DNA from: Dehalococcoidia bacterium
Lineage (GTDB): Bacteria > Chloroflexota > Dehalococcoidia > GIF9 > UBA5629
Direction: 5' to 3'
Assembly: GCA_012961565.1 (NCBI GenBank)
Contig: DTZC01000023.1
Location: forward strand, 1-12,904
DNA: 12,904 nt
Positions 7,212 to 12,904 of this stretch are shown here, in pieces. The notes beneath the pieces are model-generated. The model did not search any database, was not told the DNA's origin, and saw nothing but the letters and a program-made list of their open reading frames with translations. Each line of letters starts with the position of its first letter. Positions within the stretch are counted from its first letter, which is position 1. Made by a program: the position numbers and the translations under genes.

Positions 7212-8936
7212 ATGGCAGGATTTGACCCCATTGTCAATATCGTCATCGTGCTGGCAGCAGCCCTAGTTGGGGGTATGGTGGCACACCGGTTAAGACAGCC
7301 AGTGATTTTAGGCTATCTGCTGGTAGGTGTTGCCCTGGGACCTCACGGTTTTGGCATAGTGAGCGACCTGGAACTAATTGAGACACTAGCCACTATAGGC
7401 GTCGCTCTGCTGATGTTTACCGTGGGGCTGGAGATATCTTACAGCCAGCTCTGGGAGGTAGGCAGGGTCGGCATCTGGGGTGGTATAGCCCAGATTTCGG
7501 CAACTTTTGCTCTAGGTATGGCGGCAGGGTGGCTGATATTTGACTGGACTCTATCGGATGCTACCTTCTTTGGGCTTATTATCTCGTTGAGCAGCACCAT
7601 GGTTGGTCTCAAGCTCCTTATGGAGCGGGGTGAGCTTGATTCGGTGCACGGGCGTATCATGGTGGCTATTCTCATTGTCCAGGACTTGAGTGTGGTGCTG
7701 ATGATGGTGGTGGTGCCTGTATTTGGTGCCACACCACAGGTACTGCTGACGAGTCTTGCAGTCAGTCTTGGCAAAGCAGTTCTTTTCCTAGGAGTGGCGA
7801 TAATCCTGGGAATTTGGGTGTTACCCTGGTTGCTAGGCACAGTGGCTGGAGTAAGGTCGCGTGAGCTTTTTCTGCTAACGATTCTCATTTTGTGTTTTGG
7901 AGCTGCCATTGCCACCTATATCTTTGGCTTGTCTATAGTCTTTGGGGCTTTCGTAGTCGGATTGCTGCTTAGAGAGTCAAGATTTGCTCATCAGGCTCTA
8001 GCTGAGGTAACTCCACTGCGGGACGTCTTCGCCACCCTCTTCTTTGTGTCACTGGGTATGCTCTTAAGTCTACAGTTTGTGGTGGAGCACCGGACTGCGG
8101 TGCTTTTGCTTGTTGGAGTTGTCTTAGGTCTCAAGTTCCTGATTTGCTTCGGTATCACCAGATTTTTTGGCTATGGTGGGCGCGTGGCTGTGTTTGTAGG
8201 TGCTGGGCTTGTTCAAATGGGAGAGTTTGGCTTTATCCTGGCCCAGGCAGGAATGAATGCTGGAATAATAACAGAACATATTTATTCGCTGGTCATAAGC
8301 AGCACGGTTATCACCATGCTGCTTACCCCGGTATTGATGGGGCTGGTCTCGGTGCTGTATCCCAGGTCACTTGGCATTCCTCCCGTCAGGGAGCTCCTAA
8401 CAGGCGATTCTATTGTTTCTGAAGGATTGAAGTCGTCACAGCCTGAAAATCTGGTAGTGCTCTGCGGCTATGGCAGAGTGGGGCGAAATGTTGCTCGCAG
8501 CCTGCGCAACCTTGCGATACCGTATCTCATTATTGAGATGGACCCTGAACGTATTTCGGAGCTGCACCGTGAAGGTGAGCCCTGCATATATGGGGACGCC
8601 AGCAATGTCCACGTACTTTCTCTAGCCGGGCTGGACAAAGCCAGCGTGCTGGTCATTACCTTTCCCGACCCTTTAGCTACTGTGACGACCGCCAAGACTG
8701 CCCTGAAGATGAATCCAAAGCTTCAAATCATCGCCCGGGTTCATCGAAGACGTGAGATTGAACTCCTTGACAGCCTGGGGGTTTCAGGATTAGTCAGTCC
8801 GGAATATGAGGCGAGTTTTGAGTTTGTCCGCCATACCCTGGCTGGCATCGGATGGAATAAAGCCAAGATCCAACAGGCAATAAACAGATTGAAGCATCAC
8901 AAAGAGGAGGGCGAGCTTAACCCCAGCGAAGAGTAA
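7212..8936 (+). CDS. CPA2 cation:proton antiporter with TrkA-N (RCK) domain
   Basis: An inner-membrane monovalent cation/proton antiporter of the KefB/KefC/Ybal type, likely moving K+ or Na+ against H+. Of 574 residues, about 1-385 are highly hydrophobic with roughly 12-13 helices (PF00999-like). They include GYLLVGVALGPHGFG (34-48) and IVQDLSVV (155-162), where Asp158 fits the conserved ion-binding acid. Residues 413-530 form a cytoplasmic nucleotide-binding domain with the Rossmann loop GYGRVG (419-424) and the strand-end acid in IIEMD (440-444), typical of NAD(H)-sensing TrkA-N domains. The TrkA-C domain seen in some relatives is absent; only a charged tail of about 40 residues follows. 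Start ATG has GGAAGGG close upstream. Beside a trehalose/MscS cassette, a role in osmotic or pH homeostasis is a reasonable inference. Which cation it moves is not evident. Confidence 0.87.
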   Translation: MAGFDPIVNIVIVLAAALVGGMVAHRLRQPVILGYLLVGVALGPHGFGIVSDLELIETLATIGVALLMFTVGLEISYSQLWEVGRVGIWGGIAQISATFALGMAAGWLIFDWTLSDATFFGLIISLSSTMVGLKLLMERGELDSVHGRIMVAILIVQDLSVVLMMVVVPVFGATPQVLLTSLAVSLGKAVLFLGVAIILGIWVLPWLLGTVAGVRSRELFLLTILILCFGAAIATYIFGLSIVFGAFVVGLLLRESRFAHQALAEVTPLRDVFATLFFVSLGMLLSLQFVVEHRTAVLLLVGVVLGLKFLICFGITRFFGYGGRVAVFVGAGLVQMGEFGFILAQAGMNAGIITEHIYSLVISSTVITMLLTPVLMGLVSVLYPRSLGIPPVRELLTGDSIVSEGLKSSQPENLVVLCGYGRVGRNVARSLRNLAIPYLIIEMDPERISELHREGEPCIYGDASNVHVLSLAGLDKASVLVITFPDPLATVTTAKTALKMNPKLQIIARVHRRREIELLDSLGVSGLVSPEYEASFEFVRHTLAGIGWNKAKIQQAINRLKHHKEEGELNPSEE

Positions 8937-8962
8937 CAGCGGAAACCCACCGGGCGCTGTTA
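8934..8962 (+). terminator. Hairpin overlapping the antiporter stop codon
   Basis: TAACAGCG (8934-8941) and CGCTGTTA (8955-8962) are perfect 8-bp complements; an inner CCC/GGG pair (8946-8948, 8952-8954) can extend the stem past a 4-nt bulge. The stem begins at the TAA stop itself. The following GTCTTTG is a weak T-tract, so termination may be partial. Confidence 0.45.
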
Positions 8963-9200
8963 GTCTTTGAAGAGAATGCGAGAGTTCTTTGGGTCTAGCC
9001 TGCGTCTCAGCAAAGTATCCCTGTTTTGGACTTATATGGCTGACAGCATTTCCTACAGCCTGTAGCTGGTTAGGGAGATACTAAAATCTATTAGGCTTCC
9101 TCGTCTGGATAACAGACACACTGCACGATGATAACGGAACAAAAAGCTCGAGGAATTCCATTCTGGGCATGAAGCAGCGAGAGGGCAACTGCCAGCCCAT
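8963..9200. other. Intergenic region between convergent genes
   Basis: About 240 bp between the antiporter hairpin and the end of the double-redoxin gene. I see no RNA gene or convincing CDS. A 29-codon ORF from ATG 8976 exists on the plus strand but has a poor ribosome binding site. A short CTACA/TGTAG repeat near 9054-9066 and a GGAATTCC palindrome near 9153-9160 are too small to interpret. No clear terminator for the minus-strand gene is visible. Confidence 0.4.
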
Positions 9201-10148
9201 TTATGGTAAAGATTCGAGCATATTCTCTATCTCCTCAGGGCTCTGGAAGGCATCGTCCTTGATGGCTCTGATGATGCCGTTTTCGTCTATGAGAAAGGTC
9301 GTGGGACAACCCCGTCTGTATGTGGTGCAGACATCACCGTCAGGATCGAGCAGTACCGGCAAGGTCAGTCCCAGGCTGTCGGTAACAGAGAGCACGGTCA
9401 GTGCTTCCTCTCCCACGTTGACGGCAAGTACTACCAGTTCCTCGTCTGACCACCTATCAGCAACTGTCTGAAAATATACCAGTTCATCTATGCAGGCGGG
9501 ACAGGTACTCACCCAGAAGTTCAGTAATACAGTTCTGCCCCGGAAATTGCTCAGAGTGTAGATTTGACCGTAGATGGTGCGTAAGGTGAAGTCGGGGGCG
9601 GTATTGCCTATTTCAGGAGCGGCTTTAGGTTGAGGGATGAGTGTCAGAGCTGGGAATACCTCTGTCACCACGTCTTCTATCTGCTGCCGGCTCTGGAATG
9701 AGCCAACCTTGTATGCTTGAATAATACCCTCGGCATCGATGAAGAATGTCACTGGCACACCGGGGATGCCATAAAGGCGAGAGGTGCTCTTGTCCAGGTC
9801 AAGCAGCACAGGGAAATTCAAGCCGCTACTGGCGATAAAGGCGCTTACTGCTGCGGCACTATCTCCAGCGTTTACGGTCAGTAGAACCACCTTCTCATTT
9901 GACCACCGGTTATAGAAGTTCTGAAGATAGGGCATTTGAACCTGGCAGGCGGGGCAATATATGCTCCAGAAAGTGAGCACCACCGGCTTACCATTGAAGT
10001 CACTCAACGTAACTGTGCTGCCATCAAGGGAGGGCAGCGTGAAATCGGGAGCATGGGCAACGTTCCCTTTGCTGCAGCCGCTCAGCACGCTGCTGAGCAT
10101 TAGGGCTATTCCTAAGATAATTACTAGGTACCATTTACTTCTGTTCAC
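9201..10148 (-). CDS. Lipoprotein with two TlpA/ResA-like redoxin domains
   Basis: A predicted extracytoplasmic thiol-disulfide protein. The N-terminus (1-24) is a lipoprotein signal ending LSGC, with Cys25 as lipidation site. Domain 1 (about 33-167) has APDFTLPSLDG and active site WSIYCPAC (Cys65, Cys68). Domain 2 (about 180-315) has APDFTLRTIYG and WVSTCPAC (Cys216, Cys219). Domain 1 carries the usual cis-proline loop as GVPVT. Domain 2 reads RGCPTT, with an extra Cys281 before the proline and another Cys274 seven residues earlier, so it may form a second disulfide or bind a ligand. Start is GTG 10148 with AGGAG 11 nt upstream. It lies 45 nt after the zinc-ribbon/FN3 gene on the same strand, so the two are probably cotranscribed. 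Electrons likely come from the CcdA encoded nearby. Targets could be cytochrome c maturation factors or other exported thiol proteins; this cannot be decided here. Confidence 0.82.
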   Translation of the reverse strand: MNRSKWYLVIILGIALMLSSVLSGCSKGNVAHAPDFTLPSLDGSTVTLSDFNGKPVVLTFWSIYCPACQVQMPYLQNFYNRWSNEKVVLLTVNAGDSAAAVSAFIASSGLNFPVLLDLDKSTSRLYGIPGVPVTFFIDAEGIIQAYKVGSFQSRQQIEDVVTEVFPALTLIPQPKAAPEIGNTAPDFTLRTIYGQIYTLSNFRGRTVLLNFWVSTCPACIDELVYFQTVADRWSDEELVVLAVNVGEEALTVLSVTDSLGLTLPVLLDPDGDVCTTYRRGCPTTFLIDENGIIRAIKDDAFQSPEEIENMLESLP

Positions 10149-10193
10149 GGTCAGCCTGGCTCCTACTTTGATTTAAGATGGAATAGTGGTGAG

Positions 10194-11819
10194 CTACAGG
10201 GATTTGACTATTTCTTCTATCTGGGTGTATGTTTTGAAGCTTGTGTCTTGCCTTTTGCGCACAACGCCCCACTCATCAATGAACAGAGTGGTGGGATTAG
10301 AGCTCGGATTTGCCCTGTATTTGTCAGCTACCTCTCCCTGTTGGTCAAGCAAGATAGGAAAGGTGAGCCCTTTGTCTTTAGCGAACGTCTCCGCTTGCTC
10401 CTTGCTCTGTTGCCAGTTAATAGCGAGTATTTCCAATTCCTCACCTGACCATTTCTCATAGAACGTCTGGACAGCAGGCATATGAGTTATGGCGTATCTG
10501 ACATCTACCCAAAAGGTGACCATGACGAGTTTGCCACGGAAGTCGCTTAAACTGACCTCGTTGCCATTGAGGTCTGGGAGTGTAAAATCTGGAGCCCGCT
10601 TACCTACTTCCGGAGCCACCTCGGCGGTAACCGACACGGTGCTACCGGTTGTGAAGGTGCGATCTTCAGATACCACCTCATTGCCAGCGGCGTCTTTAGA
10701 TATCACTCTGAAGTGGTAGGTCATATCGGGCTGGAGTCCTGTTAGGGTGACGCTGTGCTCTGTAGTCAGGCTTTCAACGTATGGCGTGGTATCCCCATAA
10801 GTTTCACTGATGCCATATTCCACCTGGCTTGAAGCTGGGCTGTTGGTTTTCCAGCTTATGGTGATGCTTGCGTCGGTAAGGTTTGACGTGGTAATTTCTG
10901 AAATCAGCAGTGCCACTGCAGTAGTTTCAGGTAGTGTGGTAAATTCTCCTTCATAAATAGCTTGGTTTTTGCCAGCATCTGTGGAGGTTGCGGTGAATTT
11001 ATAGGAAGTATCTGGCTTGAGGTCACTCAAGCTGACTGAATGAGTGGTGGTTAGGGTCTCATCTAGTTCTGTCCAAGTACACCCTCCTTCGGGCTCACAT
11101 AGCATCACCTGGCTGGTAGCTGGCTCGCTGGTTTCCCATGTAACCACAGCACTGCTCTGGGTTATGTCGGAAACAGAAACATTTTGAATCACAGGTGGAG
11201 TGGTATCAGCAGGACCGAATGGCAACCATCCCGGCCACTCGATTCCCTCGATCCACTGCTGGGTAGCGGTGATGGGGGCTGTCAGCCAGCCCTGACTCCA
11301 GATGGCAAAACCAAGGAGGCTGACACCGAAAAGAACCATAACGGTCACTATTGCCAGGGGGAATCTGCGCGCTGGTATCGGTCCGCTAGGCATCCTAGGA
11401 CCAACGCTGGGTGGTGGTTGTATCCCACTGTAGGGTGTTGGGACTGGCATGGCCGGGGGACCATATTGTGATGGCGTTGCTGAGACGGACGGTACGGGTG
11501 TAGGCTGTGGGGATGGCACTTCCTGACGACCGGTGATGTAACCACCGGGTGTTTGCCATCCTGTGGGGCGTTCTCCACTGCCTGGTATTGGAGTCGGGCT
11601 CAGCGTGGTGGATGGTGGAGTAGAGGGAGGAGGTGCTGCCTGTTCTGCCTCGCCGGTGATAGCAGGACCGACAGCAAAGCCACAGTGGGGGCAGAATTTT
11701 ACCCCTGGGGGAATAACTCCATGGCAGCCAGGACATATTCTAGTAGCACAGCGGGGGCAAAAGCGACTGTTGGAATCGATTTCTTGACCGCAGTTAGGAC
11801 ACCTGATTATTCCTGTCAC
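10194..11819 (-). CDS. Membrane protein: double zinc ribbon, Pro-rich linker, TM helix, two FN3, cysteine-less redoxin
   Basis: A 541-residue multidomain protein with no family name I can assign as a whole. Residues 7-24 and 29-46 are two zinc ribbons (C7/C10/C21/C24 and C29/C32/C43/C46). Residues 56-150 are a Pro/Ser/Thr-rich linker, and 153-174 form one transmembrane helix. Two fibronectin type III domains follow (about 205-296 and 302-392), each closing with a TxHSVxLxxLxPDxxYxF strand pair; the first has an extra Cys241/Cys247 pair. The C-terminal domain (about 404-541) is TlpA/AhpC-like (APDFTLPDLNG, NPTTLFID), but the active-site stretch reads FWVDVRYAITHMP, one residue shorter and with no cysteine. 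The predicted topology is ribbons inside, FN3 and redoxin outside. A role in binding or sensing rather than catalysis is inferred. Start is GTG 11819 behind AAAGGTG (11824-11830) and a strong promoter. The double-redoxin gene follows 45 nt downstream. Confidence 0.82.
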   Translation of the reverse strand: MTGIIRCPNCGQEIDSNSRFCPRCATRICPGCHGVIPPGVKFCPHCGFAVGPAITGEAEQAAPPPSTPPSTTLSPTPIPGSGERPTGWQTPGGYITGRQEVPSPQPTPVPSVSATPSQYGPPAMPVPTPYSGIQPPPSVGPRMPSGPIPARRFPLAIVTVMVLFGVSLLGFAIWSQGWLTAPITATQQWIEGIEWPGWLPFGPADTTPPVIQNVSVSDITQSSAVVTWETSEPATSQVMLCEPEGGCTWTELDETLTTTHSVSLSDLKPDTSYKFTATSTDAGKNQAIYEGEFTTLPETTAVALLISEITTSNLTDASITISWKTNSPASSQVEYGISETYGDTTPYVESLTTEHSVTLTGLQPDMTYHFRVISKDAAGNEVVSEDRTFTTGSTVSVTAEVAPEVGKRAPDFTLPDLNGNEVSLSDFRGKLVMVTFWVDVRYAITHMPAVQTFYEKWSGEELEILAINWQQSKEQAETFAKDKGLTFPILLDQQGEVADKYRANPSSNPTTLFIDEWGVVRKRQDTSFKTYTQIEEIVKSL

Positions 11820-11852
11820 TATGCACCTTTTTGCTATGAAAAACTATCCATT

Positions 11853-11880
11853 ATTATACATCTTGAGACAAGCGAAACAA
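11853..11880 (-). promoter_or_regulatory. sigma70 promoter for the zinc-ribbon/FN3 gene
   Basis: On the minus strand, TTGTTT (11880-11875) and a perfect TATAAT (11858-11853) are 16 bp apart. Predicted transcription start is near 11846, giving a leader of about 27 nt to the GTG start. This makes the two downstream genes a transcription unit of their own, apart from ccdA and the single-domain redoxin. Confidence 0.6.
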
Positions 11881-11926
11881 ACTACCGCGACTTTTATGAA
11901 GATTGGTAACGTGGCTTCTCTCTGGG

Positions 11927-11939
11927 TAGCATGATGCTA
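11927..11939. repeat. Palindrome TAGCATGATGCTA
   Basis: A perfect 6-bp inverted repeat around one central base, about 47 bp upstream of the -35 element of the zinc-ribbon gene promoter. It could be a binding site for a dimeric regulator. There is no second copy I noticed in the window, so function is speculative. Confidence 0.25.
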
Positions 11940-11998
11940 TAGCGCCTGTAGGTTGTGCGTCGAATGGTTAGTCACCGTTTAAGGTTGCTTTTCTTAGG

Positions 11999-12054
11999 AA
12001 AAAAATATTACTACACACCTGAGTCATGTTCTGAAGCAATATCTAGGCTCAGAA
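11999..12054 (-). terminator. Possible terminator after the single-domain redoxin gene
   Basis: Just past the stop codon, on the minus strand, TTCTGA (12054-12049) and TCAGAA (12034-12029) form a 6-bp inverted repeat with a 14-nt loop; a competing CTGAG/CTCAG pairing (12052-12048 with 12023-12019) also exists. A run of seven T (12005-11999) follows further on. The T-run is separated from the stem by over ten bases, so this is not a textbook terminator. Confidence 0.3.
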
Positions 12055-12055
12055 G

Positions 12056-12562
12056 TTACAGGGACTGAAGTATGTCTTCTATCTCCTGGCTACTCTGGAA
12101 AGGCCCTACCTTCTTGTATCTGACAAACCCTTCGGTATCAATGATGAAATTTGTCGGAGGGAAGCGTGTAACACCATAGGCAGTTGCAGTTTTGTTCTCA
12201 GGGTCGGGTAGAACAGGGAAAGTCGTTAATTGCTTCTCAGTCACGTAATCCTTGATTATCCTGGCGTCATAGATTATGTGATAGATGTTCAATACTACTA
12301 GCTCTCCCTGTGCCCGCTGATAGACTTCGAGGAGGTATGGCATCTGGTCCTCGCATTCTTTACAGTTGACACTGGTAAACACGAGCAGCACAATTTTGCC
12401 TCTAAAGTCGCTCAAACGCAAGGTGTCGCCATTGATAGTTGTCAGCGTGAAGCCAGGAGCCTTGTCTCCTACCTCTGGGATGGTGGCAGAACCTCCACAG
12501 GCTGGCGCCGTAAGGGCTATAGCGATGACGACTGCGATTGTTACCAGTGCTTTAGCTTTCAT
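12056..12562 (-). CDS. TlpA/ResA-like thiol-disulfide lipoprotein
   Basis: A single-domain extracytoplasmic thioredoxin-fold protein of 168 residues, normal for TlpA/ResA. Residues 1-21 are a hydrophobic signal ending APAC, with Cys22 the likely lipidation site although Ala rather than Leu occupies position -3. The redoxin core shows GDKAPGFTLTTINGD (32-46), active site NCKEC (66-70; Cys67 and Cys70), and RFPPTNFIID (133-142) with the cis-proline. CKEC is unlike the CPAC of the neighbouring double-redoxin protein and suggests a different redox potential or partner. Start ATG (12560-12562) is preceded by an AGGAG about 10 nt upstream. It follows ccdA by 52 nt on the same strand. The usual logic of such a pair is that CcdA keeps this protein reduced so that it can reduce cytochrome c apoproteins or other exported substrates. 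Confidence 0.85.
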   Translation of the reverse strand: MKAKALVTIAVVIAIALTAPACGGSATIPEVGDKAPGFTLTTINGDTLRLSDFRGKIVLLVFTSVNCKECEDQMPYLLEVYQRAQGELVVLNIYHIIYDARIIKDYVTEKQLTTFPVLPDPENKTATAYGVTRFPPTNFIIDTEGFVRYKKVGPFQSSQEIEDILQSL

Positions 12563-12614
12563 TCGACGTTTTCTCCTCGTTTTGCCGGTTATCGGTCCGG
12601 TTTCATGATGATAC

Positions 12615-12904
12615 CTACCAACTGAGCCAGACTAGGTTGCCGGTGAGTATGAGAATGCCGACGACTATGAGCAGCACACCGCTGGCTACGGAAATCACTC
12701 CGAGATAGCGGTTTATACTCTTCCAGAGGGGCATAATGGCGCCCCAGACCAGACCCAATAAAACGAAAGGAATGCCCAACCCCAGAGAGTAGACAGTCAG
12801 CAATAGAGCTCCCTCGCCCACTGTCTGTGAGCTCCAAGCCAAGGTCAAGATGGCACCTAGTATGGGACCAATGCAGGGTGTCCAGCCCAGGGCAAAAGCA
12901 GCCC
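12615..12904 (-). CDS. ccdA: CcdA-family cytochrome c biogenesis / thiol electron carrier (partial, 5' end outside window)
   Basis: CcdA carries reducing equivalents from cytoplasmic thioredoxin across the membrane to extracytoplasmic thioredoxin-like proteins. Only the C-terminal 96 residues are here; the reading frame is open to the window edge, so the N-terminal half lies beyond 12904. The first visible residues read FALGWTPCIGPILGAIL, the diagnostic CcdA/DsbD motif with one of the two redox cysteines and flanking prolines. Two further hydrophobic segments follow (GALLLTVYSLGLGIPFVLLG and VASGVLLIVVGILILTG), then the TAG stop. A TTG at 12846-12848 could be mistaken for a start, but the conserved motif lies upstream of it. 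The gene leads directly into the TlpA-like gene, a pairing common in bacteria. Confidence 0.88.
   Translation of the reverse strand, partial: AAFALGWTPCIGPILGAILTLAWSSQTVGEGALLLTVYSLGLGIPFVLLGLVWGAIMPLWKSINRYLGVISVASGVLLIVVGILILTGNLVWLSW

Noticed and set aside
7439..7915. 158-codon minus-strand ORF
   Set aside because: It is the antisense of the antiporter's transmembrane region and has a Thr/Arg/Pro/Ile-rich shadow composition with no motif.
8976..9065. 29-codon ORF after the antiporter gene
   Set aside because: It starts with ATG but has only a weak GAAGAG upstream, no promoter, no recognisable motif, and lies in an otherwise featureless convergent spacer.
9120..9200. Terminator for the double-redoxin gene
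   Set aside because: GGGC/GCCC pairings and a GGAATTCC palindrome exist near a CTTTTTG run on the minus strand, but no stem is placed directly before the T-run.
10480..10530. Frameshift or assembly error explaining the missing CxxC in the zinc-ribbon protein
   Set aside because: The codons through FWVDVRYAITHMP read cleanly on the minus strand, the flanking fold motifs stay in one frame, and no nearby frame restores a CxxC.
12589..12837. 82-codon minus-strand ORF overlapping ccdA
   Set aside because: It is out of frame with the CcdA reading frame, which carries the GWTPCIGP motif and hydrophobic helices.
1..12904. CRISPR array, insertion sequence, tRNA or rRNA
   Set aside because: No regularly spaced direct repeats, transposase motifs, cloverleaf or rRNA stretches were seen on either strand.

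Overview
This is a bacterial window of roughly 50% GC with compact, short-spaced genes, good Shine-Dalgarno sequences and sigma70-like promoters. The content (OtsA/OtsB with a TreT-like enzyme, a GFECAGHPGEED-type nitronate monooxygenase, lipoprotein redoxins beside CcdA, a zinc-ribbon/FN3 membrane protein) would suit an uncultivated Chloroflexota lineage such as Dehalococcoidia. That placement is a low-confidence inference: the window has no rRNA or other marker gene.

Left part, plus strand (about 72-5989). A clear promoter precedes a 24-codon Cys/Lys-rich mini-gene. After about 270 bp without a gene comes a tight cassette whose genes abut or overlap: otsA (trehalose-6-phosphate synthase), otsB (phosphatase), an MscS-type channel whose usual C-terminal domain is replaced by two copies of a roughly 95-residue repeat, and a TreT-like GT4 glycosyltransferase. 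A gamma-glutamylcyclotransferase-like gene follows 33 bp later. The cassette joins synthesis of the compatible solute trehalose to a channel that could release solutes on hypo-osmotic shock. It resembles the trehalose operon reported in the archaeon Thermoproteus tenax.

Middle (5990-8962). A nitronate monooxygenase gene on the minus strand converges on the cassette and diverges from a CPA2-family cation/proton antiporter gene with a TrkA-N (RCK) domain. The antiporter has its own extended -10 promoter and a hairpin overlapping its stop codon. It adds an ion-homeostasis function to the neighbouring osmolyte locus.

Right part, minus strand (9201-12904). This is an extracytoplasmic thiol-redox block. 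In transcription order it holds the 3' part of ccdA (membrane electron carrier, cut by the window edge), a single-domain TlpA-like lipoprotein (CKEC), a promoter, a membrane protein with cytoplasmic double zinc ribbon, two FN3 domains and a redoxin domain without its catalytic cysteines, and a lipoprotein with two redoxin domains (CPAC and CPAC). CcdA would pass electrons from cytoplasmic thioredoxin outward to the cysteine-bearing redoxins. The four redoxin domains look like paralogues that have diverged at the active site.

Most noteworthy are the MscS protein with a duplicated C-terminal domain inside a trehalose operon, the zinc-ribbon/FN3/cysteine-less redoxin protein, and the promoter-equipped CxxC mini-gene.
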